From: Kitasatospora sp. NA04385
GTDB lineage: Bacteria; Actinomycetota; Actinomycetes; Streptomycetales; Streptomycetaceae
DNA length: 64,000 nt
Direction: 5' to 3'
Assembly (NCBI RefSeq): GCF_013364235.1
Contig: NZ_CP054919.1
Coordinates: 6,325,001-6,389,000, forward strand
A program made the translations under genes and the position numbers. Below are positions 1 to 9,324 of the stretch, piece by piece. The notes under the pieces are model-generated. The model searched no databases. It saw only the letters and a list, made by a program, of their open reading frames with translations, and was not told where the DNA came from. Numbering within the stretch: the first letter of the stretch is position 1; each line of letters starts with the position of its first letter.

Positions 1-2820
1 GTCGGCACCGGTACCCAGGACGGAACGCACTACCCGCTGAGCCTCACCGCGATGATGGACGGCGACCGGCTGCGGCTCAAGCTCGGCCACCAGCGCGCCG
101 TCCTCGCGGAGGACGCCGTCGACCGGATCGCCGGCCGGTTGGTGCGGCTCTTCGAGCTGCTGGCCCGTGAGCCGGAGCGGCTGCTCGGCCGGATCGACGT
201 GCTGACGGCGGGCGAGTCCGGGGTCGTGGCGGCGCTGCCCGTCCCGGTGCCGGACGGCCGACCGGCCGCCACGCTGCCCGAGCTGTTCGAGGCGCAGGTG
301 AGGCGCACTCCGGACGCGCCGGCCGTCGAGTACGGCGGGACGGTCCTGTCCTACGCGGAGCTGGACGCCCGGGCCGACCGGCTGGCCCGGCTGCTGGCCG
401 CCCGGGGCGCCGGACCGGAGCGGTTCGTCGCCCTGGCGCTGCCGCGGTCGCTGGACACGGTGGTGGCCGTCCTCGCGGTCGTGAAGGCCGGTGCGGCCTA
501 CGTCCCGGTGGACCCGGACTACCCGCGCGAGCGGATCGCGTTCATGCTCGACGACGTCCGGCCGGTCCTGCTGGTCACCGCCGGCGCGGTCGCGGACGGC
601 CTGCCGGACCGCGGAGTGCCGCGGCTGCTGCTGGACGAGGTGGACCTCCGGTCCGCGGCGGACCCGTCGGCGGGCTCCGCGCCGCAGCGGCCGGTGCCCG
701 CCAACCCGGCGTACGTCATCTTCACCTCCGGTTCGACCGGCACCCCGAAGGGGGTCGTCGTGCCGCACGCGGGCCTGGCGGCGTTCGCGGCCGGCCAGAT
801 CGCGCACTACGGGGTCACCGGGGAGAGCCGCGTCCTGCAGTTCGCCTCGCCGAGCTTCGACGCCGCCGTGCTGGAGCTGTGCGCCGCCCTGCTGTCGGGT
901 GCCGCCCTGGTGGTCCCGGCGGAGGGCCCGCTGGCCGGCGAGGCGCTGGCACGGACCCTGGCGGACCTGCGGATCAGCCACACGCTGATCCCGCCGGCGG
1001 CGCTGGCGACCGTGCCGGACGGCGAACTGCCGGACCTCAGGACGCTGGTGGTGGGCGGTGACGCCTGCTCGGCGGACCTGGTGGCGCGCTGGTCCCCCGG
1101 ACGCCGGATGATCAACGCCTACGGCCCGACCGAGACGACGGTCGTGGCGACCGTGAGCCGGCCGCTGGCCGGACGCCGGGAACCGGCGATCGGCCTGCCG
1201 CTGCCCGGGACTTCGCTGCGGGTCCTCGGCCCGGAGCTGCAACCGGTGCCGCCCGGCGCGGTGGGCGAGCTGTACGTCTGCGGGAAGGGCCTGGCCCGGG
1301 GGTACTGGGCCCGGCCGGGGCTGACCGCCGAGCGCTTCGTCGCCGATCCGGCGGGCGGGCCCGGAACCCGGATGTACCGCACCGGGGACCTGGTCCGACT
1401 GCGCCCCGACGGCGAGCTGGACTTCGTCGGCCGGGCCGACGGCCAGGTGAAGGTCCGGGGCTTCCGGATCGAGCTCGGCGAGATCGAGTCCGCGCTCACG
1501 GCGCACCCCGCGGTGGCGCGGGCGGCCGCCGTCGTCCGCGAGGACGAGCCGGGGCACCGGCGCGTGGTCGCCTACCCCGTGGCGCACCCGGACGCGGTGC
1601 TGCCCGGGCCGGGCGAGCTGCGGGCCTGGCTGGCCGGTTCGCTGCCGTCCCACATGGTGCCGGCGGCGGTGGTGCCGCTGGACACGCTGCCGATCACCGC
1701 GAACGGCAAGCTCGACCGGAAGGCGCTGCCCGCACCGGACTTCGAGTCGGCGTCGGACGGCACCGGTCCTCGCAACCCCCGCGAGGAACTGCTCTGCGAG
1801 CTGTTCGCCGAGGTGCTCGGGGTGCCGCGGGTCGGTGTCGAGGACGGGTTCTTCGACCTCGGCGGCGACTCCCTGCAGGCGACCCGGCTGGTCACCCGGG
1901 TCCGGTCCACCCTGGGCGTCCAGGTCAGCATCAGGGCCCTGATGGAGGCCCCGACGGTGGCGGCCTTCGCCGCCCGACTGGACACCGGCGGCGAGCAGGA
2001 CCCGCTCGACGTGCTGCTGCCGCTGCGGCCGTCCGGCGACCGCGGCCCGCTGTTCTGCATCCACCCCGGGGCCGGCATCGGCTGGACCTACTCCGGGCTG
2101 CTGCGGTACGTCCCGGCGGAGCACCCGGTCTACGCCCTGCAGGCCCGCGGGCTCGCCCGGCCGGACGACCTGCCGGGCAGCATGGCGGAGCTGGCCGGGG
2201 ACTACCTGGAACAGATCCGTTCGGTCCAGCCGCACGGCCCGTACCACCTGCTGGGCTGGTCGTTCGGCGGCATCGTCGCGCACCTGATCGCGACCGAGCT
2301 GCAGCGGCAGGGCGAGGAGGTCGCCCTGCTGTCGCTGCTGGACGTCTACCCGCTGCGCGAGGAGGACCGGGACGGCGCGCCCCGGCCGGAGGTCCCGCAG
2401 GACCCGGCCGAGCGCACCGCGGGTGTGCTGGCCGCGCTGCTGCAGTTCCTCGGGTTCGACCCGAGCGGCTTCGGCGACCGCCTGCTGACGTACGGCGACG
2501 TGATGGACGTGCTCCGGAGGGGCGACAGCGCGCTCGCCTGGCTGGAGGAGCGGCACATCGCGGCCCTCGCCGACATCGGCGAGAACTTCGGCCGCATCCT
2601 GCCGGGCGCCCGGCTGGGGACCTTCGACGGCGACGCGCTGGTCTTCGTCGCCGCCGAGGGCAAGGAGAAGCCGGAGGCCATGGCGGCGGACTGGCAGCCG
2701 TACGTGACCGGACGGGTGGTCGGCCACCTGGTCGACTGCGCGCACGACGGGATGACCCGGCCGGAGCCGATCGCGGTCATCGGCGAGGTGCTGGCGAGCC
2801 GGCTGCGGGATCGGGGCTGA
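1..2820 (+). CDS. NRPS C-terminal module (C end-A-PCP-TE), 5' partial
   Basis: The reading frame is open from base 1, so this is the 3' part of a longer synthetase; 939 residues are visible. Residues 1-75 look like the end of a condensation domain. The adenylation domain follows (about 95-590), with A3 [11 protein letters not shown] near 240, NAYGPTE, YRTGDLV and the NGKLDRK lysine. The carrier protein has LGGDSLQ with Ser624 as the phosphopantetheine site. A type I thioesterase closes it (GWSFGG, Ser754; CAHDG histidine near the end). The module selects an amino acid, condenses it and releases the chain, so it is probably the final module. Aligning by eye to GrsA gives pocket residues D-A-L-L-V-G-A-V-V-K, nearest in my memory to a tyrosine-type code; this is weak. 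No epimerase or methyltransferase is present. MbtH and TEII genes lie downstream. Confidence 0.96.
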   Translation, partial: VGTGTQDGTHYPLSLTAMMDGDRLRLKLGHQRAVLAEDAVDRIAGRLVRLFELLAREPERLLGRIDVLTAGESGVVAALPVPVPDGRPAATLPELFEAQVRRTPDAPAVEYGGTVLSYAELDARADRLARLLAARGAGPERFVALALPRSLDTVVAVLAVVKAGAAYVPVDPDYPRERIAFMLDDVRPVLLVTAGAVADGLPDRGVPRLLLDEVDLRSAADPSAGSAPQRPVPANPAYVIFTSGSTGTPKGVVVPHAGLAAFAAGQIAHYGVTGESRVLQFASPSFDAAVLELCAALLSGAALVVPAEGPLAGEALARTLADLRISHTLIPPAALATVPDGELPDLRTLVVGGDACSADLVARWSPGRRMINAYGPTETTVVATVSRPLAGRREPAIGLPLPGTSLRVLGPELQPVPPGAVGELYVCGKGLARGYWARPGLTAERFVADPAGGPGTRMYRTGDLVRLRPDGELDFVGRADGQVKVRGFRIELGEIESALTAHPAVARAAAVVREDEPGHRRVVAYPVAHPDAVLPGPGELRAWLAGSLPSHMVPAAVVPLDTLPITANGKLDRKALPAPDFESASDGTGPRNPREELLCELFAEVLGVPRVGVEDGFFDLGGDSLQATRLVTRVRSTLGVQVSIRALMEAPTVAAFAARLDTGGEQDPLDVLLPLRPSGDRGPLFCIHPGAGIGWTYSGLLRYVPAEHPVYALQARGLARPDDLPGSMAELAGDYLEQIRSVQPHGPYHLLGWSFGGIVAHLIATELQRQGEEVALLSLLDVYPLREEDRDGAPRPEVPQDPAERTAGVLAALLQFLGFDPSGFGDRLLTYGDVMDVLRRGDSALAWLEERHIAALADIGENFGRILPGARLGTFDGDALVFVAAEGKEKPEAMAADWQPYVTGRVVGHLVDCAHDGMTRPEPIAVIGEVLASRLRDRG

Positions 2821-2821
2821 C

Positions 2822-3820
2822 GTGCCGAACCGCGAACGCACCCGTTCCGTCGCCCGGGCCGCCGCCACCGCGGCGGCGGTCCGGGCCCGGGCGGGCCGCC
2901 GCGCCCTGCGGGGCGCGGGACAGGCGGCCGGACTGCTGGCGCTGGGCACGGGACTGGCCCGGCTGGCCCGGGCCCGGTCCGGCGACCGGCCCGGGCCGAG
3001 GGGCCGCGCACCGGCACCGGGGGCCGGCGGCCGGGAGGTGCTCGGCTGGGGGACCGGTGCGGTGCTGCTCGCGGCGGGCCCCGGCAAGCTGGTGCTGGAC
3101 CTCGCCAGGGTGGTCACGCTGAACGGCCGGGAGGTGGCCTGGCCGGACTTCGCCCGGCGGGTCTGCCTGGTGGCCGGCGGAGCGGCCTGGACCCGGGCCG
3201 CGCTGCTGGACCGGCGCGGCCGGACCGGCGGGTGCCCGGAGTGCGGCCGTCCACCCGGCCACCGGCCCGAGCGGGTGCCGCGCTGGCCGGCGTACGTGGC
3301 CGCGGCGGTACCGGTGGTCGGCTTCGCGGTCCCGCACTGGCTCTGGGCGGCCGGCGTTCCGTTCGGGATCCCCGAGCAGGGCGCGGCCGAACTCAGCGCC
3401 CCCGGGACCGCGGGGGTGGTGGCGACGCTGGGCGTGCTGGCGTCCGGGGCGGGCGTGCTGACCGTCGGGCTGGCCCGTCCCTGGGGCGAACGCTTCCCCC
3501 GCTGGGTGCCCGCTCTCGCCGGGCGCCCGGTGCCGCCGTGGCTCGCCGAGGGCCCGCCGCTGGTCGCCGCGGCGGCGCTGACCCCGTACGGACTGCACGG
3601 GGTGGCGGCGGCGATCGGCTACGCGACCGGCCTGGTGGAGCCGGGGCCGGAGCGCCTGGGAGGCATCGAGCACCCGGGGAACCAGCTCACGTACGCGACC
3701 TTCCTGGTGTGGGGCACGAGTCTCGGAGCTGCCGCGATCGCCCACCACTACCGGACGCGCGGGCGGTGCCGGGCCTGCGGGCGGGGGGAACGTCGACAGC
3801 TACCTGCCAATGCTCGGTGA
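2822..3820 (+). CDS. Polytopic membrane protein with two Cys-pair motifs
   Basis: The GTG start lies one base after the NRPS stop, so it is probably co-transcribed. The 332-residue protein has an Arg/Ala-rich N-terminus and about five hydrophobic stretches (roughly 45-65, 95-115, 155-175, 195-215, 285-305). Two Cys pairs, CPEC near 140 and CRAC at the C-terminus, resemble a split zinc ribbon or a redox pair. I do not recognise the family. Its position between a terminal NRPS module and an exporter suggests a role in transport, resistance or membrane-bound tailoring, but that is inference only. The last 25 bases overlap a weak copy of the cluster box (CAG at 3797). Confidence 0.75.
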   Translation: MPNRERTRSVARAAATAAAVRARAGRRALRGAGQAAGLLALGTGLARLARARSGDRPGPRGRAPAPGAGGREVLGWGTGAVLLAAGPGKLVLDLARVVTLNGREVAWPDFARRVCLVAGGAAWTRAALLDRRGRTGGCPECGRPPGHRPERVPRWPAYVAAAVPVVGFAVPHWLWAAGVPFGIPEQGAAELSAPGTAGVVATLGVLASGAGVLTVGLARPWGERFPRWVPALAGRPVPPWLAEGPPLVAAAALTPYGLHGVAAAIGYATGLVEPGPERLGGIEHPGNQLTYATFLVWGTSLGAAAIAHHYRTRGRCRACGRGERRQLPANAR

Positions 3821-3914
3821 ATCTGTTCGCCTCCGACAGCGCGGCTGGTTGGCTGGGCCCGGGATTCACGCTCCCTTCCACCCCGGCCCGACAGGGAGAA
3901 TTGCGAGGAAGCTG

Positions 3915-4940
3915 GTGGATGTTGCCATCGAAGTGGCGGGGCTCCGCAAACGCTATCGGGAGACCGAGGCGCTGCGCGGGGTGGACCTGTCCGTTCCGGC
4001 CGGCACGGTGCTCGGGCTCCTGGGGCCCAACGGTGCGGGCAAGACGACGACGATCCGCATCCTGACGACGCTCCTGGAGCCCGACGAGGGCACGGTGCGC
4101 GTGGCGGGGTTCGACGTCGTCCGCGAACCGGTCGAGGTGCGACGGCGGATCGGGCTCACCGGTCAGTACGCGGCGGTCGACGAACTCCTCACCGGGAGGG
4201 AGAACCTGACCCTGATCGGCCGGCTGTACGGCCTGGGCCGGAAGCGGGCCCGGGCGAGGGCGGACGAACTGCTGGAGGTGTTCGACCTGACCGGCGCGGC
4301 CGACCGGACGAGCACCACCTACTCGGGCGGCATGCGGCGGCGCCTCGACCTGGCGGCGAGCCTGCTGGTCTCGCCCGAGGTGATCTTCCTCGACGAGCCC
4401 ACCACCGGTCTCGACCCGACCAGCCGGATGGCGCTGTGGCAGATGGTCCGGGAACAGGTCGCCGCCGGGGTCACCGTGCTCCTGACCACCCAGTACCTGG
4501 AGGAGGCCGACCACCTCGCGGACCGGATCGCCGTCATCGACACCGGTCGGGTGATCGCCGAGGGCACGGCGAACGAGCTGAAGCGGCGGGTGGGCGGGGA
4601 ACGGGTCGAAGTGGTGCTGGCCGGGGCGGAGGCCACCGCGAGGGCGGCCGAGGTGCTGAGCGCCGCCACCGGCGGTCCGGCCGTGGTCGAACCGGGCGGG
4701 TGCCGGGTCTCCGCGGCGATCAGCGGCGGCATCGGCGCCGTCGCGGCGGTCGCGGCCGCGTTCCAGGCGGCGGGCCTGGAGGTGGACGACTTCGCACTGC
4801 GCAAGCCCTCGCTCGACGAGGTCTTCATGTCGATCACCGGCCAGGCCGCGCAGCAGCCGCCGGAGACGGCGGCCGGAGCCGGTGAGGCGGACTCCGGAAC
4901 GGACGGAAGCAACGGGCGGCGGACGAAGGTGGCGGTGTGA
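3915..4940 (+). CDS. DrrA-type ABC transporter ATPase
   Basis: The protein has 341 residues. It energises export of the cluster product or gives self-resistance together with the permease that follows. Walker A is GPNGAGKTTT, the signature is YSGGMRRRLD, Walker B is VIFLDEPTTGLDP and the H-loop region reads LLTTQYLEEAD, with Gln in place of the usual His as in DrrA-type ATPases. A C-terminal extension of about 90 residues is also typical of the DrrA family. The frame is open further upstream (ATG 3810), but GTG 3915 has GAGG six bases before it and starts right at the family's usual N-terminus, so I chose it. Its stop overlaps the start of the permease gene (GTGA). Confidence 0.93.
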   Translation: MDVAIEVAGLRKRYRETEALRGVDLSVPAGTVLGLLGPNGAGKTTTIRILTTLLEPDEGTVRVAGFDVVREPVEVRRRIGLTGQYAAVDELLTGRENLTLIGRLYGLGRKRARARADELLEVFDLTGAADRTSTTYSGGMRRRLDLAASLLVSPEVIFLDEPTTGLDPTSRMALWQMVREQVAAGVTVLLTTQYLEEADHLADRIAVIDTGRVIAEGTANELKRRVGGERVEVVLAGAEATARAAEVLSAATGGPAVVEPGGCRVSAAISGGIGAVAAVAAAFQAAGLEVDDFALRKPSLDEVFMSITGQAAQQPPETAAGAGEADSGTDGSNGRRTKVAV

Positions 4941-5725
4941 ACGGTCTGGTTGCCGATTCCAGTGTGCTGATCGGCCGTCACCTGCGGCACCTCAGACGGG
5001 TGCCGAGCAAGCTCATCGGCGTCACCCTCATGCCGATCGCCTTCGTCCTGGTGTTCGGCTACCTGTTCGGCAGCGCCATGCAGGTGCCCGGCGGCGACTA
5101 CCACGACTTCATCATGGCCGGCGTCTTCGTCCAGATGCTGCTCTCCGGCATGGGGAACACCTCGCTGGGGATCATCGGTGATCTCAACAACGGCCTGGTG
5201 GACCGCTTCCGCTCGCTGCCCATGTCCCGCGGGTCGGTCCTGCTGGCGCGAACGGTCTCCGACCTGATGCTCTCCGCGATCACCTGTCTGGTGATGTCGG
5301 TGGTCGGCTTCCTGGTCGGCTGGCGCATCCACACCGGCGTGCTCTCCGCGCTGGCCGGGTTCGGCCTGCTCCTGCTGCAGGGTTTCGCCATGGCGTGGTT
5401 CGGGGTCCTGCTGGGCCTGTGGCTGAGGGGGGCCGAGGCGGTCAACTCGGTCGGCTTCATCATGGCCATGCCGCTGTCCTTCCTATCCTCGGCGTTCATC
5501 CCGCTCAACGGGCTTCCCGGCTGGCTGAGCACCATCGCCGAGTGGAATCCGGTGAGTTCGGTCGCCAGCGCCTGCCGTCGGCTGTGGGGCAACCCCACCG
5601 GCATCTCCTCGGACTCCTTCCCGGCGCAGCACCCGATCCCGGTCGCGATCCTGTCGTTCGCCGTCCTGCTGGTCGTCACCGTGCCGCTGTCGATGCGCGC
5701 CTACCGCCGGGCCGTCGCCCGCTGA
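4937..5725 (+). CDS. DrrB-type ABC-2 permease
   Basis: The 262-residue membrane subunit has six hydrophobic segments and matches the ABC-2/DrrB family. The cytoplasmic motif DRFRSLPMSR, typical of DrrB proteins, lies near residue 95. The GTG start overlaps the ATPase stop codon, so translation is probably coupled. With the ATPase it should form an exporter for a hydrophobic antibiotic or lipopeptide. Confidence 0.92.
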   Translation: MNGLVADSSVLIGRHLRHLRRVPSKLIGVTLMPIAFVLVFGYLFGSAMQVPGGDYHDFIMAGVFVQMLLSGMGNTSLGIIGDLNNGLVDRFRSLPMSRGSVLLARTVSDLMLSAITCLVMSVVGFLVGWRIHTGVLSALAGFGLLLLQGFAMAWFGVLLGLWLRGAEAVNSVGFIMAMPLSFLSSAFIPLNGLPGWLSTIAEWNPVSSVASACRRLWGNPTGISSDSFPAQHPIPVAILSFAVLLVVTVPLSMRAYRRAVAR

Positions 5726-5805
5726 GGCGTTCCGGCGGCTCCGCACCCAGTCCGTCATCCCGATCCGTCCACGGCCCGCGGGCCGCGGGAGAGGAAATTC
5801 TTGTC

Positions 5806-7026
5806 ATGAGCGAGACCAACACTGCCTCGGCCACCCTGCTGACGCCGGACTTCATCCAGAACCCCTACCCGCTGTTCGCGCAGCTCTCCGAGCAGGGGCC
5901 GACCCGGATGGCCATGTACCCCGGGGGGCCGGAGACCTGGGTCGTCACCCGCTACGAGGACGTCCGGCAGGTGCTCGCCGACCCGACCGTCCTCAAGGAC
6001 CCCAGGAACGCCCCGGACATCCTCGGCGGCGGCGGGCAGGGCGAGGACGACCTCGAGGCCCACCCGGAGCTGGCCCTGGTCCGGCACATGCTGAACAGCG
6101 ACCAGGCGGAGCACGCCCGGCTGCGCAAGCTCGTCGGCAAGGCCTTCACCGCCCGCCCGGTCAAGGGGCTCGGGCCCGCGATCGAGGAGATCGTGGCCGA
6201 CGTCCTCGACGGCCTGCCCACCGGCGAACCGGTCGACCTGGTGGAGCGGTTCGCCCTCCCGGTGACGGTCCGGACCATCTGCGGCATGCTCGGCATCCCG
6301 GTGGCGGACCAGGCGTCCTTCGCCCACCAGTTCAACACGGTCACCAACATCTCCGACCCGGCGGAGATGTCCAGGGCGGCGGGCGAGCTCGTCGCCTACC
6401 TGACGGCGCTCCTGGACGAGAAGCGCCGCAACCCGGACGAGGCCATGATCAGCGAGCTGATCGCGGTGTCCGACGGCGACGACGCGTTCAGCCAGGCGGA
6501 ACTGGTCTCCATGATCTTCCTGCTGCTCGGTGCCGGCCACGAGTCGACCAACGCCCTGATCACCAACGCGGTCCTCGCCCTGATCGACCACCCCGAGGAG
6601 AAGGCGCGGGTCGCGAAGGACCTCGACCTGGTCCCGGCGCTGGTCGAGGAGACCCTCCGGTACGACGCGCCGTTCCACCTCGCGACGTTCCGCTACACCA
6701 CCGAACCGATCGAGGTCGGCGGCGTGACCATCCCGGCCCGCGAGTCGGTGCTCACCGCGATCGGCGGCGCCAACCACGACGCCCGGCACCTCGGCGGCTC
6801 CGGCGCCTTCGACCTCGACACCGCCGGTCCGGGCCGCCACCTCGCCTTCGGGCACGGCGTGCACCACTGCCTGGGCGCCCCCCTCGCCCGGCTGGAGGGC
6901 GCGGCCGCACTGACCGCCCTGCTCGGCCGCCACCCCGGCTTCTCCCTCGCGGTGGACCGCCAGGAGCTCCAGTACCGGCCGAGCCTGCTGGTCCGCGGAC
7001 TGGTCGCGCTGCCGGTCGTGCTCTGA
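5806..7026 (+). CDS. Cytochrome P450 (CYP105/107-like)
   Basis: The 406-residue protein is of normal actinobacterial P450 length. The I-helix reads LLGAGHEST, the K-helix EETLR (ExxR), and the heme loop FGHGVHHCLGAPLAR with the thiolate Cys. The frame is open far upstream, but ATG 5806 has GAGGAAA before it and starts at the usual N-terminus. It probably hydroxylates or otherwise oxidises the peptide or a carrier-bound amino acid. It sits between the exporter and the glycosyltransferase, 80 bases after DrrB. No ferredoxin gene is next to it, so redox partners must come from elsewhere. Confidence 0.95.
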   Translation: MSETNTASATLLTPDFIQNPYPLFAQLSEQGPTRMAMYPGGPETWVVTRYEDVRQVLADPTVLKDPRNAPDILGGGGQGEDDLEAHPELALVRHMLNSDQAEHARLRKLVGKAFTARPVKGLGPAIEEIVADVLDGLPTGEPVDLVERFALPVTVRTICGMLGIPVADQASFAHQFNTVTNISDPAEMSRAAGELVAYLTALLDEKRRNPDEAMISELIAVSDGDDAFSQAELVSMIFLLLGAGHESTNALITNAVLALIDHPEEKARVAKDLDLVPALVEETLRYDAPFHLATFRYTTEPIEVGGVTIPARESVLTAIGGANHDARHLGGSGAFDLDTAGPGRHLAFGHGVHHCLGAPLARLEGAAALTALLGRHPGFSLAVDRQELQYRPSLLVRGLVALPVVL

Positions 7027-7066
7027 CCCGGCCACCCCCGTCCGTCCCGTCCCCGGAGGAGAGTCC

Positions 7067-8257
7067 ATGCCCCGTCCTGGCCATATCGCCATGGTCAGCG
7101 TCCCGTCCCGCGGCCACCTCCACCCCAGCCTGGAGCTGATCAGGGAACTCGTCGCCCGGGGCCACCGGGTCACGTACGCCAACGACCCGTCGGTCGCCGC
7201 GGCGGTCACCGAGACCGGCGCCGAACTGGTCCCGTACACGTCGGCGCTGCCCTCCACCGACACCACCGAGGGCCGCGTCACGGACCAGATCGCCCAGATG
7301 GACGTCTTCCTCGACGACGCCGTCGGCATGCTGCCCCAGCTGCGCGCCGCGTACGAGGAGGACCGGCCCGACGTCTTCCTCTACGACGTCCTGGCCTACC
7401 CGGCCCGGGTGCTGGCCATGAACTGGGGGATTCCGTCGATCCAGATCTCACCGACCTGGGTCATGCCGGAGAAGTACCGGGAGCGGATGGCCCCGGTGGT
7501 CGAGCAGCTGAAGCAGGACCCGCGCGGCGCGGCGCACTACCGCCGCTTCGACGCCTGGCTGGAGGACAGCGGGGTCCCCGGGATCGACGCCGGGGACCTC
7601 GTCAACCTGCCGGAGCGCAGCCTCGTGCTCGTCCCCAGGTTCCTGCAGCCGGACGCCGACGACGTGGACGAGAAGCGCTTCACGTTCATCGGGCCGTGCC
7701 TGGGCAGGCGCGCCCACCAGGGCGACTGGAAGCGGCCGGCCGGCGCCGAGAAGGTCGCCCTGGTCTCCCTGGGCTCGCACCTGACCAACCAGCTGCCCTT
7801 CTACGAGACGTGCGTGGAGGTCTTCGCGGCGCTGCCGGACTGGCACCTGGTGCTCCAGATCGGCCGGCACGTCGACGCCGGCGAACTCGGCGAGCTGCCG
7901 CCCAACGTGGAAGTGCACAACTGGGTCCCCCAGCTCGCCGTGCTCGAGCAGGCCGACGTGTTTGTCACCCACGGCGGCATGGGCGGCATCCAGGAGGGCC
8001 TGTTCAGCGGCGTGCCGATGGTCGTCGCACCGCAGGCCAACGACCAGCCCGCCAACGCGGAGTCGGTGGTCGGGCTGGGGATCGCCCGCCGGATCGACAT
8101 CGCCACGGTGACGCCCGACCGGCTGCGGGCCGCGGTCGTCGAGCTCGCGTCCGACCCCGCGGTCGCCGAGCGCCTGTCCGGGCTGCGGCGCGAGCTGCGG
8201 GCGCACGGCGGCACGATGCGTGCCGCGGACCTGATCGAGCGGCAACTGCCCGCCTGA
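7067..8257 (+). CDS. Macrolide-type glycosyltransferase (GT1, OleD/OleI-like)
   Basis: The 396-residue GT-B enzyme starts at ATG 7067 behind GGAGGA. The N-terminus HIAMVSVPSRGHLHPSLE aligns with OleD/OleI, including the catalytic His (His17 here) and, further on, the helper Asp of FLYDVLAY. The donor-binding half contains VFVTHGGMGGIQEG and APQANDQPANAE. Enzymes of this family move glucose or another UDP/dTDP-sugar to a hydroxyl. OleD and OleI inactivate macrolides, so this one may decorate the product or detoxify it inside the cell. No deoxysugar genes are visible, which favours a common UDP-hexose donor. Confidence 0.94.
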   Translation: MPRPGHIAMVSVPSRGHLHPSLELIRELVARGHRVTYANDPSVAAAVTETGAELVPYTSALPSTDTTEGRVTDQIAQMDVFLDDAVGMLPQLRAAYEEDRPDVFLYDVLAYPARVLAMNWGIPSIQISPTWVMPEKYRERMAPVVEQLKQDPRGAAHYRRFDAWLEDSGVPGIDAGDLVNLPERSLVLVPRFLQPDADDVDEKRFTFIGPCLGRRAHQGDWKRPAGAEKVALVSLGSHLTNQLPFYETCVEVFAALPDWHLVLQIGRHVDAGELGELPPNVEVHNWVPQLAVLEQADVFVTHGGMGGIQEGLFSGVPMVVAPQANDQPANAESVVGLGIARRIDIATVTPDRLRAAVVELASDPAVAERLSGLRRELRAHGGTMRAADLIERQLPA

Positions 8258-8319
8258 GACGGCGATCCGGCCGCCTCGTGACAGCACCGGGGCCGGGTCG
8301 CCCGCCGGGGCGGGAGGGT

Positions 8320-8352
8320 GTGCGGTGCACGGCATCACGCCGTGCACCGCAC
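8320..8352. terminator. Convergent terminator hairpin
   Basis: A perfect 14-bp stem (8320-8333 with 8339-8352) with a 5-nt loop lies between the convergent glycosyltransferase and YbaK-like genes. It can serve both strands. Confidence 0.8.
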
Positions 8353-8372
8353 GCGCGTTCGCGGGCCGTGGG

Positions 8373-8933
8373 TCAGCCGACCGGGACGGCCGGCGGCCGC
8401 TCCGCCACGGGTTGCAGGAGCGGGTTGGCGATCGCGGCCCAGTCGGCCGCCGGGACCGCGAGCGACCGGTCGAGACGGCCCGCGTTGAAGAAGATCTCGC
8501 TCTGTTCGAGCAGTTCGGGGTCGGCCAGCAGTTCCAGGTTCTGGTGGAACGAGAACGGCACGATCGACCCACTGCGGCAGCTGGTGAGCCGCTCCGCAGT
8601 GCTCCGGTCGGCGAACGCCGCGCGATCGCCGCCCAGCAGCCGGGCGACGGCGGGCAGGTCGACCCGGCGGTCCCCGGGCACCACGACGACGCTGTGCCGC
8701 GGCGGGACGCCCGCCCTCTTGATCCGGACCACGATGGATTTCGCGGCCTGCCGCAACGCGTGGCCGCGGATCCGGCTCGCCTCGGCGGTACGGCCCTCGG
8801 GCTCGTGGTGGATCAGGCGGTGCGGCACCTGCCCGTGGGCCAACAGATCCATGACGCGGTGGTAGACGCCGTGCTCCTCCCCGTCCTCCGGGCCCGGTGG
8901 CCCGACGCTCACCGGGGTCGGTCTTGTCTTCAT
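8373..8933 (-). CDS. YbaK/ProX-type aminoacyl-tRNA deacylase
   Basis: The 186-residue protein has the YbaK/EbsC and INS-domain pattern: an early His/Glu/Thr stretch (HHEPEGRTAEAS), the conserved AKSIVVRI lysine near residue 66, VVVVPGDRRVD, a GSIVPFSF segment and FFNAGRLD near the end. These proteins hydrolyse mischarged tRNA, such as Cys-, Ala- or analogue-tRNA, in trans. The gene is convergent to the cluster's tailoring genes and has the cluster box at its promoter, so I infer it belongs to the cluster. There it may keep a nonproteinogenic NRPS building block out of proteins. The substrate cannot be told from sequence. Confidence 0.88.
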   Translation of the reverse strand: MKTRPTPVSVGPPGPEDGEEHGVYHRVMDLLAHGQVPHRLIHHEPEGRTAEASRIRGHALRQAAKSIVVRIKRAGVPPRHSVVVVPGDRRVDLPAVARLLGGDRAAFADRSTAERLTSCRSGSIVPFSFHQNLELLADPELLEQSEIFFNAGRLDRSLAVPAADWAAIANPLLQPVAERPPAVPVG

Positions 8934-8962
8934 CTCATCCCCTTTCTTGAGGTGCCCCCTGC

Positions 8963-9016
8963 ACGCTAGGGCGCCCCCGCCTGTCCCCCCTTCGGCGCTG
9001 GCCGGTAACTGTCAGA
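8963..9016 (-). promoter_or_regulatory. Cluster-box promoter of the YbaK-like gene
   Basis: On the minus strand, CTGACAGTTACCGG is followed 11 bp later by a second CAG. The -10 TAGCGT (8963-8968) lies exactly 43 bp after the first CAG (C at 9011), the same geometry as the plus-strand boxes at 9276, 10986 and 12780. The gene starts about 30 bp further on. Confidence 0.65.
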
Positions 9017-9271
9017 TCCGGCAAGGGAATTGGGCGAATGTCCGTAGTGCGGACGGGGGCCGGTGCGACCGGTACCGGGGATGTCCGGAATCGGTCACGG
9101 AGTGCTCCGGCGCCGCCGGATCCGCTGTGCCCGGCCCGAATTCCCGATTCCGGGCCGGTGCTCGGGCGTCGAACCCGATGTGCTGCCGGAGGAGCGGGAT
9201 CCGCGGCCGGTCCGGCGGATTTCCCGAGCTGCCCGGAACGTGCCGAGCCGCCCGGGGCGGCTCGGCACCCG

Positions 9272-9324
9272 GTGGCAGGTTCCTGAAACGGTCGTTGCAG
9301 CACTTCGGGCCGCCCGGCTAGAAA
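9272..9324 (+). promoter_or_regulatory. Cluster-box promoter with no recognised gene behind it
   Basis: GGCAGGTTCCTGAAA (C of CAG at 9276), then TTGCAG as -35, an 18-bp spacer and TAGAAA as -10 (9319-9324). This is one of the best matches of the set. No convincing coding region follows before the next box at 10051. Confidence 0.65.

Noticed and set aside
5395-5805. N-terminal extension of the P450 frame
   Set aside because: It overlaps the DrrB gene in another frame; ATG 5806 with GAGGAAA fits the family N-terminus.
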